The notes under the pieces were generated by a model that saw only the letters and a list, made by a program, of their open reading frames with translations, did no database searches and was not told where the DNA came from. Source: a bacterium (GTDB lineage Bacteria; SZUA-182; DTGQ01; JAFGSM01). Taken from it: DNA of 34,749 bases. The DNA is taken from assembly GCA_016934595.1 (NCBI GenBank), contig JAFGSM010000061.1, positions 1 through 34,749 of the forward strand, in the 5' to 3' direction. The position numbers and the translations under genes were made by a program. Positions 1 to 8,277 of the stretch are shown here, one piece after another; the stretch's first letter is position 1, and every line of letters begins with the position of its first letter.

Positions 1-35
1 GCAAGTTTTTTACTTGAGAAGGGAGGGATAAGAAG

Positions 36-1502
36 GTGAAACATAAGGTGAACAGATTTTTGTTATTCTTTGCAGTCAGTATTTTTATGATAAGCATTTA
101 TATGAGTTTTTGCCCTGCTATTTCTATGGCAGGCGAGCCGGTTTGGGTTAAGGCTGTGCAATACAACCCTGGGGCGGATATGGTGATGACACCTGCCCAG
201 CCATTAGATTTGGCAAGGATGAAGACCCTCTACAGCCCAGGAACAAATTATACATCTTCTGATGCGCTTGGCATTATAGTAGGTCTTGCTGAAAGGCTGG
301 CTTTTAGGCAGAGACCAGATGGAGCCTGGACTGAGGACCTTCTGCCTGGCATAACGCCGGAAAATATCGCAGGTCCTGTGGGCCTCGGCATGTTGAGGGC
401 CTATAACCTGACTCAAAACGCCTTTGGAATGAATGTAAACGGGGTAACCGTAGATCCGGACAAATATCTAAATTCCGCTGGCCTCGCGGCAAAATACCTG
501 CTTGATCCTAACAGGGTTCTCCCGCTTGGCGCCAATGATTGTATATTTTTGTATTGCCGGGCCTATTGGATGGATCCTGCGCGCAACCCCCAGAATATAC
601 CAGAATATGCAAGTATTAAAGCAGCCCTGGAGGGCTATATTGGCTCGCAAGCCTCTGCTCCCGCTTTGTATAATGAGTATAAGAATGTTGAGCCTCAGCT
701 TATGCACTATTGGGCGGCCAACATGATCGAGGCATGCCAGCTCTTTGGATCTCAGGTACTGAAAACATTTGCAGATCAAATGGTAGCTGTGGCATTGGGC
801 AGCTATTATTCCGAGCCTGGCAATGTCGGCGTTTTTCTTTTTGATACGACTTACAAATATGTAAGGACGATGAGCCATGCACGTATGATAGAGGTGCTTG
901 CCAAATACTATGGTGGAAGTACGGTCGGCGGTTATAGCATAGATTCGGTTGTCTCAAAGGGCGCTGAGTTTCTTAAGGATGTGCAGCACATCACTGATCC
1001 AAACAATCCGTTTACCGGAGCATTTCGTGCTGGAGCACAGATAAATTCCAGTGATGAAGTGCAGGCTTTCGACTCCATCCTTGTCCAGGATCAGGCATTT
1101 GCAGTGAGCGCAATGGCCTTTGCCAAACAGACGACCTATGCGAATTATCAAAATGACAAAGGTCCTTATTGGGGCGCAAAAACGCTTATTCAATTGGCTG
1201 TAAATGCTCAACCTACCGGTGGAAAACGTTATCTTGATGACGGAAAGGAATATGCCGAGGACAATGCAGAGGCGATATACGGATTTTATGCAAGCTGCCG
1301 TGAAGGCGATGTGGACAAAAGTGGCAAGGTCATGGCAGGCGATGCATTGAAGGCGCTCAAGGCCTCCGTAGGCCAGATAAATCTTATCGGACCAGAATTC
1401 GTGTCTGCCGACCGGAATGGAGACGGGGATATCCTTAGCGGAGATGCGGTTGATATTCTTAAACATTCTGTTGGCATTCCTGTAGCGGTGCCCAATAAAT
1501 GA
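36..1502 (+). CDS. Secreted protein with C-terminal type I dockerin
   Basis: This 488-residue exported protein starts with GTG, preceded by a GGGAGGG ribosome binding site. The N-terminus is a Sec signal peptide with a hydrophobic core near residues 8-28 and a likely cut after SMA. Residues about 60-420 are rich in small helical repeats with Trp, Tyr and Gly, reminiscent of an alpha/alpha-toroid fold, but I cannot name a catalytic family. Residues 424-488 form two dockerin repeats, GDVDKSGKVMAGDALKAL and ADRNGDGDILSGDAVDIL, each a calcium-binding DxDxxGxxxxxD loop followed by a helix. Dockerins bind cohesin domains, and three cohesin-like proteins follow directly. This is therefore the likely plug-in subunit of a small extracellular assembly. 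The dockerin call is strong and the function of the main body is unknown. Its promoter lies outside the window. Confidence 0.85.
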   Translation: MKHKVNRFLLFFAVSIFMISIYMSFCPAISMAGEPVWVKAVQYNPGADMVMTPAQPLDLARMKTLYSPGTNYTSSDALGIIVGLAERLAFRQRPDGAWTEDLLPGITPENIAGPVGLGMLRAYNLTQNAFGMNVNGVTVDPDKYLNSAGLAAKYLLDPNRVLPLGANDCIFLYCRAYWMDPARNPQNIPEYASIKAALEGYIGSQASAPALYNEYKNVEPQLMHYWAANMIEACQLFGSQVLKTFADQMVAVALGSYYSEPGNVGVFLFDTTYKYVRTMSHARMIEVLAKYYGGSTVGGYSIDSVVSKGAEFLKDVQHITDPNNPFTGAFRAGAQINSSDEVQAFDSILVQDQAFAVSAMAFAKQTTYANYQNDKGPYWGAKTLIQLAVNAQPTGGKRYLDDGKEYAEDNAEAIYGFYASCREGDVDKSGKVMAGDALKALKASVGQINLIGPEFVSADRNGDGDILSGDAVDILKHSVGIPVAVPNK

Positions 1503-1588
1503 TTCTTCATATGGTCTATTCACATTGTATGATATTGAGATTTTATAGTTTATTATTTGCTTTAACATAATTTAAAGGGGGAGGTTCG

Positions 1589-2929
1589 ATGAAGATAAGA
1601 GAGTGTCGTAAGGGAAAGATAGGAACGATCCTGTATATGCTTGTGGGGTTTTTTGTCATATGCGGGATGGTATATTCTGTGCCTGCTAATGCGCAAGTAA
1701 TGCGAATCATCGCCGGTGAAACACTCGGGCAGGAATACCAAGCCAAAAAAGGCGAGCTTTTTGAGGTGCCCGTCAGGATCAATCCTGGCATTACATCCAT
1801 AGTTGACTATGCATATGATCTTAACGTCTATTATGACAATACGGTTCTTGAATGCACCGGATTCAGATATAATGGCGTACTTCGTGATACAGGAACGACC
1901 CAGTTTAGCGACAGCAATATAACAATTGCCTGGAATCCTTGGGATACAGGGGTTAATGCCTTTCATATGGGGGCTTGCAGCCTATACGCAAATAGCATTG
2001 CCGCTGGAGATTTGTTCAGGATACAGTTCAAGGTGCTAAGTGAAGACTCTACCGATATCAGGCCTTTTATTAATGATCCTAACGATCCAAGCAATGCGCT
2101 GTTCAAAGACTATGCTTTTTCAAGATGTACTTTTGTGAATTTGGCACAGGAAACAGTGGTGATTCCAGGCGGTATAGCCTCGCTGGATCCTAACACCTCT
2201 TTCGATCCCGAAACCTTTGATCCGAATGCTGTACTTCCTCAAGGGGTTATAGAGCTGACTTTGGGCGAAGATCCGAATAACAGCGATGTAGATGCCGCTA
2301 TCGGCGCCAATGTTGACATCTACGCCTTTTTTGGAAAAACAGGCAATAATGCCGCTGGATATAAAGATTCGACAGGGAGACCTCTTGGTCCAAACACCAG
2401 GCTTACGGCTACACTGCAGTGTTTTACAGGATCTGATTATGTAGACCCGAATGGTTTAATTGATCCGGCGAATTCTTTTATTGTCAATTTGAGGTTTACC
2501 GATCCTGCTGGAGTGGAGTATGAATATAACGATCCAAATGGCGGCACGATCTATCTGGAAGTCCCATTGCATCTCAATTTGCAGCTATATCCGCCGACTA
2601 CCGATCCTGCATCGATAAGGGACAATGTCCTTATAGATGCAAGCGATGAAAAAGATGACGTAGGAAGATATGCGATATATTTTATTGGCATAAATGGTAA
2701 TTTTGATCCAAATGATCCTTTTATTCCCAACAGCAACGGCAGAAAGGGCGAAAGCCTGAATGTCGCCTGGAGAGGGACACCCACTGACGGTATATGGATA
2801 GCAAAGATTGAAACCACACACGCCAGCGTATGGTTTAATGCTGTTGGCCCGGAAGGATTGCCAGAGACCCAAACAACCCCTGTCAAAGAAGACCAAGGGC
2901 TTTGTTTTATTGGCGCTGTTGACAGGTGA
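1589..2929 (+). CDS. Secreted protein with N-terminal cohesin-like domain
   Basis: This 446-residue protein has a GGGGGAGG ribosome binding site, an ATG start and a Sec signal peptide ending near VPANA. Residues about 45-190 read as a cohesin-like beta-sandwich: VPVRINPG-type first strands, then DLNVYYDNTVLECTGF, then a strand ending FRIQFKVL. This is the usual pattern of a bound beta-strand pair followed by an xFRIxFxVL strand. The remaining 250 residues are beta-rich and have many DPN/NDPN motifs (for example FDPNDPFIPN), which may bind calcium, but I recognise no family. It lies 86 bp downstream of the dockerin gene on the same strand and is followed by a strong terminator, so the two genes probably form a unit. 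A partnership with the dockerin protein is inferred from adjacency and domain type. Confidence 0.75.
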   Translation: MKIRECRKGKIGTILYMLVGFFVICGMVYSVPANAQVMRIIAGETLGQEYQAKKGELFEVPVRINPGITSIVDYAYDLNVYYDNTVLECTGFRYNGVLRDTGTTQFSDSNITIAWNPWDTGVNAFHMGACSLYANSIAAGDLFRIQFKVLSEDSTDIRPFINDPNDPSNALFKDYAFSRCTFVNLAQETVVIPGGIASLDPNTSFDPETFDPNAVLPQGVIELTLGEDPNNSDVDAAIGANVDIYAFFGKTGNNAAGYKDSTGRPLGPNTRLTATLQCFTGSDYVDPNGLIDPANSFIVNLRFTDPAGVEYEYNDPNGGTIYLEVPLHLNLQLYPPTTDPASIRDNVLIDASDEKDDVGRYAIYFIGINGNFDPNDPFIPNSNGRKGESLNVAWRGTPTDGIWIAKIETTHASVWFNAVGPEGLPETQTTPVKEDQGLCFIGAVDR

Positions 2930-3030
2930 TCCATTTGGTCGTTCGCTTTTTAGTTGTTATGAGAAAGGTGATTGGCTGAATAACAGGATTAAAGACGAAT
3001 AAGCCGATTATTATATCTTATAAGTGTGAT

Positions 3031-3066
3031 AAATAAAAAGGGGGGTAAAAGCCCCCCTTTTTATTT
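3031..3066. terminator. Intrinsic terminator, probably bidirectional
   Basis: A perfect inverted repeat has two 15-nt arms (AAATAAAAAGGGGGG and its complement) around a 6-nt TAAAAG loop. The G6:C6 core is flanked by A- and T-tracts, so it can terminate transcription from either side. It ends the dockerin/cohesin pair and may also stop transcripts of the converging cohesin gene at 3276-4691. Confidence 0.9.
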
Positions 3067-3275
3067 AATCTCTAATGACACTCTGTTTTTGCCCTTTTTA
3101 TGTAATTCTTGAAAATATTGATAAAAATTGTTGTTTTGTCTAATCGGATATCTTGTTGAAAAAATGGCTTATCCTAAAAAAGCGCAAAAGTAGAAAGGAT
3201 ATATTCACTCCCCTTTTTTGGAATGGAAAAATTTATTGTTTTGATACCCATCAGCTTGCGGCGGTGTAGTTCATT
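3067..3275. other. AT-rich convergent intergenic gap
   Basis: Together with the end of the preceding gene and the terminator, about 345 bp lie between two convergent genes. Past the hairpin I see only AT-rich sequence with no supported ORF, RNA gene or further hairpin. Confidence 0.5.
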
Positions 3276-4691
3276 TTATGGGCGATAGAGTATATATCCA
3301 TTCATATTCTCTATATGAAATCGGTCGCCGCTTTCATGGTCAAAAAAAAGAAAAGAGCTTTGCCATTTTGCGGATTTTGATTCCAAACGGCTTATAACGG
3401 CATCATTTATATTTTTCATATAAAACATGCGCATTGCTTGCCAGGAGTGAATCGTCTCATAAGGCTGCGGGTGGATGGTGATGAAATTTAAACCTGATTC
3501 TGCCTGTCCGGCGATCTCTGAGATTTGTTCCTCAACGCTGGATTTTAGCATGCAGCCCGGAAAAGCCCTGGAAAAACCTTTTCCATCAATATACATAAGA
3601 TAGCTTTGAAAGGAAGAAATCATAAAATTTATGCCCTCAGGCTGGCCGTTATTCCAATGTGTATCCAGCCAGATTGAATCATTGGGGTCAAATGCCCTCA
3701 AACGCTTTATATTTCCACCAGATTCGCCAAGATTTGTTAAAAATCCGAATGAATCATCATATCCATCATGCGGCAGGGCAGGGTACCCAAAAAGGTTAAT
3801 GCCTGTCTCGAAACGGGCCTTAATGCCGAATCCCTTCTTGTATATGCCAAAATCGCCATTGGGGTTTGTCACAATGATGTCAAGCAATAGACCGACTGGA
3901 AAGGCATCGTATGGCGCTTGAATTATTATAAGATTACTGGTTAGGTATATAATGTTGTCAGACAACCGGACGGATCCTATTACAGGAATCGGGACAGCGC
4001 CGGGATTTTTGCTAAAACCCTGGCCATATATGGAAACGATCATGGTTTCACTCGATGGGTCTTCAGTTAAATCAATGTTGTTGATTTGAAGATTCGGAAG
4101 AACCTCAAGCGATCCATTTTGGCAGACGGCGCACCTGAGCGAATTCCCGATGCTGTCTTTGAATAACATCTTGATCTCGGATATTGTTTTCCATACAGGA
4201 ATCTGTCTTTTGGTTGTGAAATTGAACAGCAGGAATGTCCCTGTGCCCTTGGTGGGGAAGTCTTGGCCTGTTACGCTGTCGAACCCGATGCCGCCGGCGA
4301 TATTGACCCTTCCTGGATATATTTCGTATGGATAAACGAAGGTATAGTTCTGTGTAAGCTGGGTAGTGTTCATTCCTGTATAGGTGAGGATATTGGGGTC
4401 ATATTCCAATGAGATATTCCATGAACAAAATCCGTCAGGATTGTTTTCTATCAAGTTGAAAGGCACGGTGTGGTTTGCATCAAGTGTAATTGTCCCGTTG
4501 GGGATGGAGAATCTAATCGCTGGGTGTGAAGAGCCGGGAAGCAGCATATTGAGCATGACGATAGTCGCTGCAATGGCAATAAAAAGGTTTTTGGGGGAGG
4601 CTATAGATCGAATGTATTCAGGATGATAATACATTAAAGATTTAAAAATATCCCCTGATGATAGATACTGAAAACATTTGAATATATTCAT
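3276..4691 (-). CDS. Exported cohesin-like protein with IPT-like domain and tandem C-terminal repeats
   Basis: This reading frame of up to 471 residues has a hydrophobic export segment (LFIAIAATIVMLNMLLPG). Next comes a cohesin-like domain at about residues 60-190, with SWNISLEYDPNILTYTGM as the characteristic strand pair. Residues 200-290 resemble an IPT/TIG or Ig-like fold (VSIYGQGF...DIIVTNPNGD). The last 170 residues contain two diverged repeats of about 80 residues. Each begins GxN(L/F)xxxxP and ends in a strand with YLMY or GYILYRP, like the GWNLISLP-type repeats of other secreted proteins. The start is uncertain: the first ATG has no ribosome binding site and a TATAAT lies directly before it, so ATG 4634 (MYYHPEY), which keeps the signal sequence, may be the real start. 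It lies opposite to both neighbouring cohesin genes. Confidence 0.7.
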   Translation of the reverse strand: MNIFKCFQYLSSGDIFKSLMYYHPEYIRSIASPKNLFIAIAATIVMLNMLLPGSSHPAIRFSIPNGTITLDANHTVPFNLIENNPDGFCSWNISLEYDPNILTYTGMNTTQLTQNYTFVYPYEIYPGRVNIAGGIGFDSVTGQDFPTKGTGTFLLFNFTTKRQIPVWKTISEIKMLFKDSIGNSLRCAVCQNGSLEVLPNLQINNIDLTEDPSSETMIVSIYGQGFSKNPGAVPIPVIGSVRLSDNIIYLTSNLIIIQAPYDAFPVGLLLDIIVTNPNGDFGIYKKGFGIKARFETGINLFGYPALPHDGYDDSFGFLTNLGESGGNIKRLRAFDPNDSIWLDTHWNNGQPEGINFMISSFQSYLMYIDGKGFSRAFPGCMLKSSVEEQISEIAGQAESGLNFITIHPQPYETIHSWQAMRMFYMKNINDAVISRLESKSAKWQSSFLFFDHESGDRFHIENMNGYILYRP

Positions 4692-4959
4692 ATTATAAAA
4701 TCATTATAAAAGATTCGAAAAGCAAAGTCTTAGATCGAATTTTGCAAGATATATTCCAATAATATTCCAATAATATAATAAAATATATCTTCGATTAAAT
4801 CAATTAATGATTCTACATTCATAAATTTTAAGACACAATATGGATAAGTCATATGATATTAAATGGCTATCGGGGACATAGGGTTTTGAATCTCAATGCA
4901 TTTGCCAGGAAAGCGGGTTATAGAAGGCGTAATGTGATTTTATCAAAATATCTAGTTTT

Positions 4960-4975
4960 GGGCATATAAAATGCT
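4960..4975 (+). promoter_or_regulatory. Candidate sigma-54 (-24/-12) promoter
   Basis: The sequence GGGCATATAAAATGCT has GG and GC exactly 10 nt apart. It matches the -24/-12 consensus (TGGCAYR-N4-TTGCW) at most core positions, with mismatches in the leading T and the first T of TTGC. It points at the two-cohesin gene 220 bp downstream. A sigma-54-dependent activator is encoded in the window at 29843-31267, but any link is inference. Confidence 0.35.
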
Positions 4976-5027
4976 TTTAATATTTATGGAGAAAACCCTC
5001 ATGACCCTTTGGGCCGCCACGAAGGAT

Positions 5028-5047
5028 GAAAATAGGATGCTATTTTC
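5028..5047 (+). other. Leader hairpin upstream of two-cohesin gene
   Basis: A perfect 8-bp stem, GAAAATAG/CTATTTTC, closes on a GATG loop inside the predicted 5' leader. No U-run follows, so it is not a standard terminator. It may be part of a structured leader or incidental in AT-rich DNA. Confidence 0.3.
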
Positions 5048-5195
5048 GAGACAAAAGGAAGAAAAGGCAATAATGATATATAAGGATTTGACATCGGATA
5101 TTAAATTGATTTAAAATATTAACATCAAATGTAAAGTAAAAGGATTTATAAAATCAAGCAAGAAGGGGGGGAGCAGAAAAGAGGAGGTTAGGAGT

Positions 5196-6392
5196 ATGTC
5201 TGGTAGGTTTAAGGTTGGGAGGGCAGTCTTTTTTTCAAGCGTTTTGCTTCTTATCATAGGATTTTTTATATGCAATCCTGTTGAGGCCAAATACGGGGTA
5301 TATCCTGAAAATATTTCATGGGCTTATGGAGACGACACTGTATCTATACCTATATATGTCGATGATATTGGAGGATTGGAGTCGTGGGACCTTATCATCA
5401 AATATGATACAGGCGTGTTGACATTCTTAAATGTGGAATATACGGATTTGTCAGCCCAATACTATTTGATAAATGCCAATTTTGACCCGGATGCCGAAGG
5501 GATAAAGGTTGGCGCAATCCAATATTTTGATAATGCAGGCGTAGTTCCCCCTCCGCCGGATGGAACGGGCGGAGCGCTCTTCAATGCAGTTTTTCAGGTT
5601 ACAGATCAGGTGCCTGCTGCTACGGATATCGCAATCGTGATAATCCCGGATACAGGCCCTCAGCTTCAGGCAATCGGCTCTTCAGGTGTATTTTATGGCG
5701 AGTCTGTCCATTATGATGTCTCATTTCTTGAAAAGTATATCGATATGCTGGAGGGCAATTCTTTTTATATATCCTTATATATCAATAGCACAAAAGACCT
5801 TCAATATTGGAACCTTGAGCTGGTTTACAATCCGGATATCCTGCAATTTAAAGATTATATATCATTGACATCATTGACAGACCAGTATGATAATCTGAAA
5901 TTCTATGAAGAAACCCCTGGCCTGGTAAAAGTAAGCGCTATCAAGCTTGATAAGGCCATGGAAGGGTCAGGCGTTTTTCTAAGGTTTTTTTTCCAGGCTA
6001 AAAATAAGGGGGCTTCTGATATAAGCCTTCAATATATTAATGACAAAGGGAACCAGTTTGGTCCTGTCACTGCGTCTACTGGCAGAGTCTGGGTAAACAA
6101 ACCGACAACGGTCACTTCTGCCGTGCCTGCATATTGGACATATCCTAAATTTTCGACGTACCCAGTGAACCTGATATATCCGACGTTTTCAACCAATTTA
6201 AGGTTTCCTATATATATGCCATATTCGGTGTATCCTGGAAGTTTATCGTATATCTCATATCCAACCATATACTCTATGTTTCAGAGGTTTTACGGGTTGC
6301 CGTCATATTCTTTCTTGTCTCAGCAGTATTTATATCAAAACTATAACCCTTTTCGTTTTGGCGGAATCAATCCGTTCTGGTATTTTAGATAG
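5196..6392 (+). CDS. Secreted double-cohesin protein with Tyr/Pro-rich tail
   Basis: This 398-residue protein has a GAGGAGG ribosome binding site and a signal peptide that ends near VEA. Two cohesin-like domains follow. The first, at about residues 32-150, contains LESWDLIIKYDTGVLTFLNV; the second, at about 170-300, contains LQYWNLELVYNPDILQF and FLRFFFQAKN. The equivalent strands line up, so they look like a duplication. From about residue 305 the sequence becomes a Tyr/Pro/Ser/Phe-rich tail with short YP-x5-8-YP units (YPKFSTYPVNLIYPTFST) ending in WYFR. The tail resembles no anchor I recognise but could mediate surface attachment or self-association. With two cohesins it is the best scaffold candidate in the locus. 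A strong terminator follows 60 bp after the stop. Confidence 0.78.
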   Translation: MSGRFKVGRAVFFSSVLLLIIGFFICNPVEAKYGVYPENISWAYGDDTVSIPIYVDDIGGLESWDLIIKYDTGVLTFLNVEYTDLSAQYYLINANFDPDAEGIKVGAIQYFDNAGVVPPPPDGTGGALFNAVFQVTDQVPAATDIAIVIIPDTGPQLQAIGSSGVFYGESVHYDVSFLEKYIDMLEGNSFYISLYINSTKDLQYWNLELVYNPDILQFKDYISLTSLTDQYDNLKFYEETPGLVKVSAIKLDKAMEGSGVFLRFFFQAKNKGASDISLQYINDKGNQFGPVTASTGRVWVNKPTTVTSAVPAYWTYPKFSTYPVNLIYPTFSTNLRFPIYMPYSVYPGSLSYISYPTIYSMFQRFYGLPSYSFLSQQYLYQNYNPFRFGGINPFWYFR

Positions 6393-6453
6393 ATGGGGAA
6401 TCAAGAGCGGCGCTTACGGATTTCAAAGACTGACAGATTGCTGAAACTTGATT

Positions 6454-6494
6454 AAAAGGCCCTTAATATTCGCAAGTAATATTAAGGGCCTTTT
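6454..6494 (+). terminator. Intrinsic terminator after two-cohesin gene
   Basis: Two perfect 17-nt arms, AAAAGGCCCTTAATATT and its complement, enclose a 7-nt CGCAAGT loop, and the downstream arm ends in TTTT. The pairing nearly continues outward through GATTAAA/TTTAATC. It separates the cohesin region from the zinc-finger gene, whose start is only 34 bp downstream. Confidence 0.9.
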
Positions 6495-6527
6495 GGTTTA
6501 ATCTTTGATTTATTTGAGGTGACATAT

Positions 6528-7166
6528 ATGGCAGGCGATAGATGTGTGATTTGCGGCAAAAAGAGAGGTAAGCGGTTTTGCAGGGAACAAAAGGGGTTGA
6601 TATGCTCTATGTGTTGCGCAAAGATGATTTATGAACAGGGAGGTTGTCCTGAAGATTGTGTTTACTGGAAATCAAGCAGAAGTTATACAGAGCAAAAAAA
6701 CATCAGGGTTACGGCCACGGTTCCGGACAGCGTCCAAAAGACGGAATCGGAATTGATCGCCATTATGGAGATGGCTATTTATGATGTTTTAAAAAAGGAT
6801 GTTTATTACGAAGACAATGATATACTTCGGGGAACGGAAAGGAAGATCGAGGCTTTGAAACATCCTGAAAGGGGACATGATGTTCTGCTCAACCGTATTG
6901 GAGTGGTAGAATCCGGGCTGGACGAGGTTATCAAGAGGGTCAAATTCGAGGCAGTCGATAGATTTTCTGACAGTCTGATAATGGATGCCTTAAGGACGTA
7001 TGCCATTTTTATTAAAAAGGCAGGCGATGTTAAAAGCGGAGGACATAAGTATATAGACGAACTAAAGGAAAGGGTGTCAAAATTTGAGGAGGGTTTAAAA
7101 AAAGATCGGTCAAAACAAAAAGATGCTTCTGGCTATCCGCTCATAACCCTCCCGTTCAGCCAATAG
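6528..7166 (+). CDS. Cys-rich zinc-finger-like cytoplasmic protein, function unknown
   Basis: I place the start at ATG 6528 rather than the track's GTG 6519, because GAGGTG at 6516-6521 is the ribosome binding site for that ATG. The 212-residue protein has no signal peptide. The N-terminal 45 residues hold a Cys-rich cluster (CVICGKKRGKRFC, ICSMCC, CPEDCVYW) that is probably a zinc-binding fold, similar to short CxxC-GKRxC domains found on hypothetical proteins of many proteobacteria. The rest is charged and helical with coiled-coil character. Its 3' end overlaps the 3' end of convergent fdhE by 57 bp. I do not recognise a function. Confidence 0.7.
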   Translation: MAGDRCVICGKKRGKRFCREQKGLICSMCCAKMIYEQGGCPEDCVYWKSSRSYTEQKNIRVTATVPDSVQKTESELIAIMEMAIYDVLKKDVYYEDNDILRGTERKIEALKHPERGHDVLLNRIGVVESGLDEVIKRVKFEAVDRFSDSLIMDALRTYAIFIKKAGDVKSGGHKYIDELKERVSKFEEGLKKDRSKQKDASGYPLITLPFSQ

Positions 7167-8105
7167 GTCAAGATGGATCGTTGAAAGGTCCTCCATCTGC
7201 AAATCCCTGGTGTTTTCTTCTTCGTATTTACGCAAGTCGATGGTCTTTAAATACCTTTTGCATTTCATGCATACAGCCACTCTGTCTTTTCCCTTGAGTT
7301 CTTTCTCGTCATCCAGATAAAAATATTTCAGCGTATCTTGATCTATATTTTGACAGCAAGGGCATTGGATTCTCGGAAAGGCCCATGAAGAATCACACCA
7401 TGAGCATATTAGATGCCTTTGGCCTTCTTCTCCTATGATGTAAGCCAGTTGAGGGCTTGATCCGCATACCGGACAATAGGACTGATGCCACGGTGGCAAC
7501 CCTTGCTGGCTTTGAAAAATGGGGTTCAATGCCTCGCCAAAGGAATGACCGAATGGCTTAAGACTGATCCAGATCAGGATAGTCAACAAAACTGGCGGGT
7601 TTTGTTCTTTCTCACGGGTATTATAATTTGCCTTTGCGTCATCATTATGCAAGCATTTTACGTTTGATGTCCGATTCAAATCTTTTCTTTCATCCGCGGC
7701 TGAATCAATAGTCAGTGTTTCTTTTTTATTGCAGGCAGCTTGGTTCAGGATCAGCCGGGTTAAACCCTGCATATCAAATTTATGATTATTGATCTTTTCA
7801 ACCAGTTCAAGGATAGCAGGTTTTAAAGCCGCTCGTTTTTGTGCAAAAAAAACCGATATCCCTTTGAGTATCTCAATAAATTGATTTATAGGCAGATCAA
7901 TCCTGGATTTGTCAAGGAGTGGAAATCCATCTTTCAGCTTTATCTTTAAAAGATCGGGGGTTGGTTTGAATGGCTCTATATCAATAGCAGGGCGTATCTG
8001 CTTCAACTCCGTAAGAAGTTCGCGTCCAAAGCTGAGTATCTCGCCAAGTTGCGGACATTTGCGTGTCAAGTCTTTAAATGGATCTGCGAGTTGGATATCG
8101 GACAT
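7110..8105 (-). CDS. fdhE: Formate dehydrogenase accessory protein FdhE
   Basis: FdhE is a cytoplasmic, iron-binding assembly factor needed to activate respiratory formate dehydrogenases. The 331-residue product shows the family's four C-terminal cysteine pairs: CPVCGSSP (about residue 211), CSWC, CPCC and CMKC, the last within VAVCMKCKRYLKT. The ending YERIARSIFLF is also family-like. The N-terminal half is helical, as expected. Before the first pair there is an irregular, hydrophilic insert (about residues 130-165), perhaps a lineage-specific loop. A CAGGAG ribosome binding site supports ATG 8105. No formate dehydrogenase structural gene lies in the window, so its substrate enzyme is encoded elsewhere. 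It is probably transcribed alone, ending in a 3' overlap with the zinc-finger gene. Confidence 0.88.
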   Translation of the reverse strand: MSDIQLADPFKDLTRKCPQLGEILSFGRELLTELKQIRPAIDIEPFKPTPDLLKIKLKDGFPLLDKSRIDLPINQFIEILKGISVFFAQKRAALKPAILELVEKINNHKFDMQGLTRLILNQAACNKKETLTIDSAADERKDLNRTSNVKCLHNDDAKANYNTREKEQNPPVLLTILIWISLKPFGHSFGEALNPIFQSQQGLPPWHQSYCPVCGSSPQLAYIIGEEGQRHLICSWCDSSWAFPRIQCPCCQNIDQDTLKYFYLDDEKELKGKDRVAVCMKCKRYLKTIDLRKYEEENTRDLQMEDLSTIHLDLLAEREGYERIARSIFLF

Positions 8106-8277
8106 AGTTTATGGACTCCTGATTATAGATGATGAGTTTTTTACGTAAAGAATTATAAAACTAAAGCGCCTTAAAAGACGCAACGTTGATTAAAATAATC
8201 ATAAACCAATAATGAAGAAAAAACAAGACAGTGAAATCACAGGTAATTGAAATGTCATGGCATTGGATGGGATATCT

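Larger units (their letters stand above)
4692..5195. other. 504-bp AT-rich divergent intergenic region
   Basis: This divergent gap separates two cohesin genes. It holds an 11-bp tandem duplication (ATATTCCAATA at 4751-4772), a sigma-54-like element at 4960-4975, an 8-bp hairpin at 5028-5047 and a purine-rich ribosome-binding region before 5196. I see no supported ORF. The distance from the putative promoter to the start codon implies a leader RNA of about 210 nt, which I cannot match to a known riboswitch. Confidence 0.5.

Noticed and set aside
954-1568. 204-residue minus-strand ORF opposite the dockerin gene
   Set aside because: It lacks recognisable motifs and lies opposite a clearly coding frame with signal peptide and dockerin; it is a shadow ORF.
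4860-5060. Possible c-di-GMP (GEMM) riboswitch in the cohesin leader
   Set aside because: I could not align the conserved GCAAACC and ACGCAAAGC segments of the motif to this region.
6029-6268. Minus-strand ORF with repetitive NVGYIRFTGYVENLGYV
   Set aside because: It is the antisense reading of the Tyr/Pro-rich tail of the cohesin protein, so its repetitiveness is derived from that tail.
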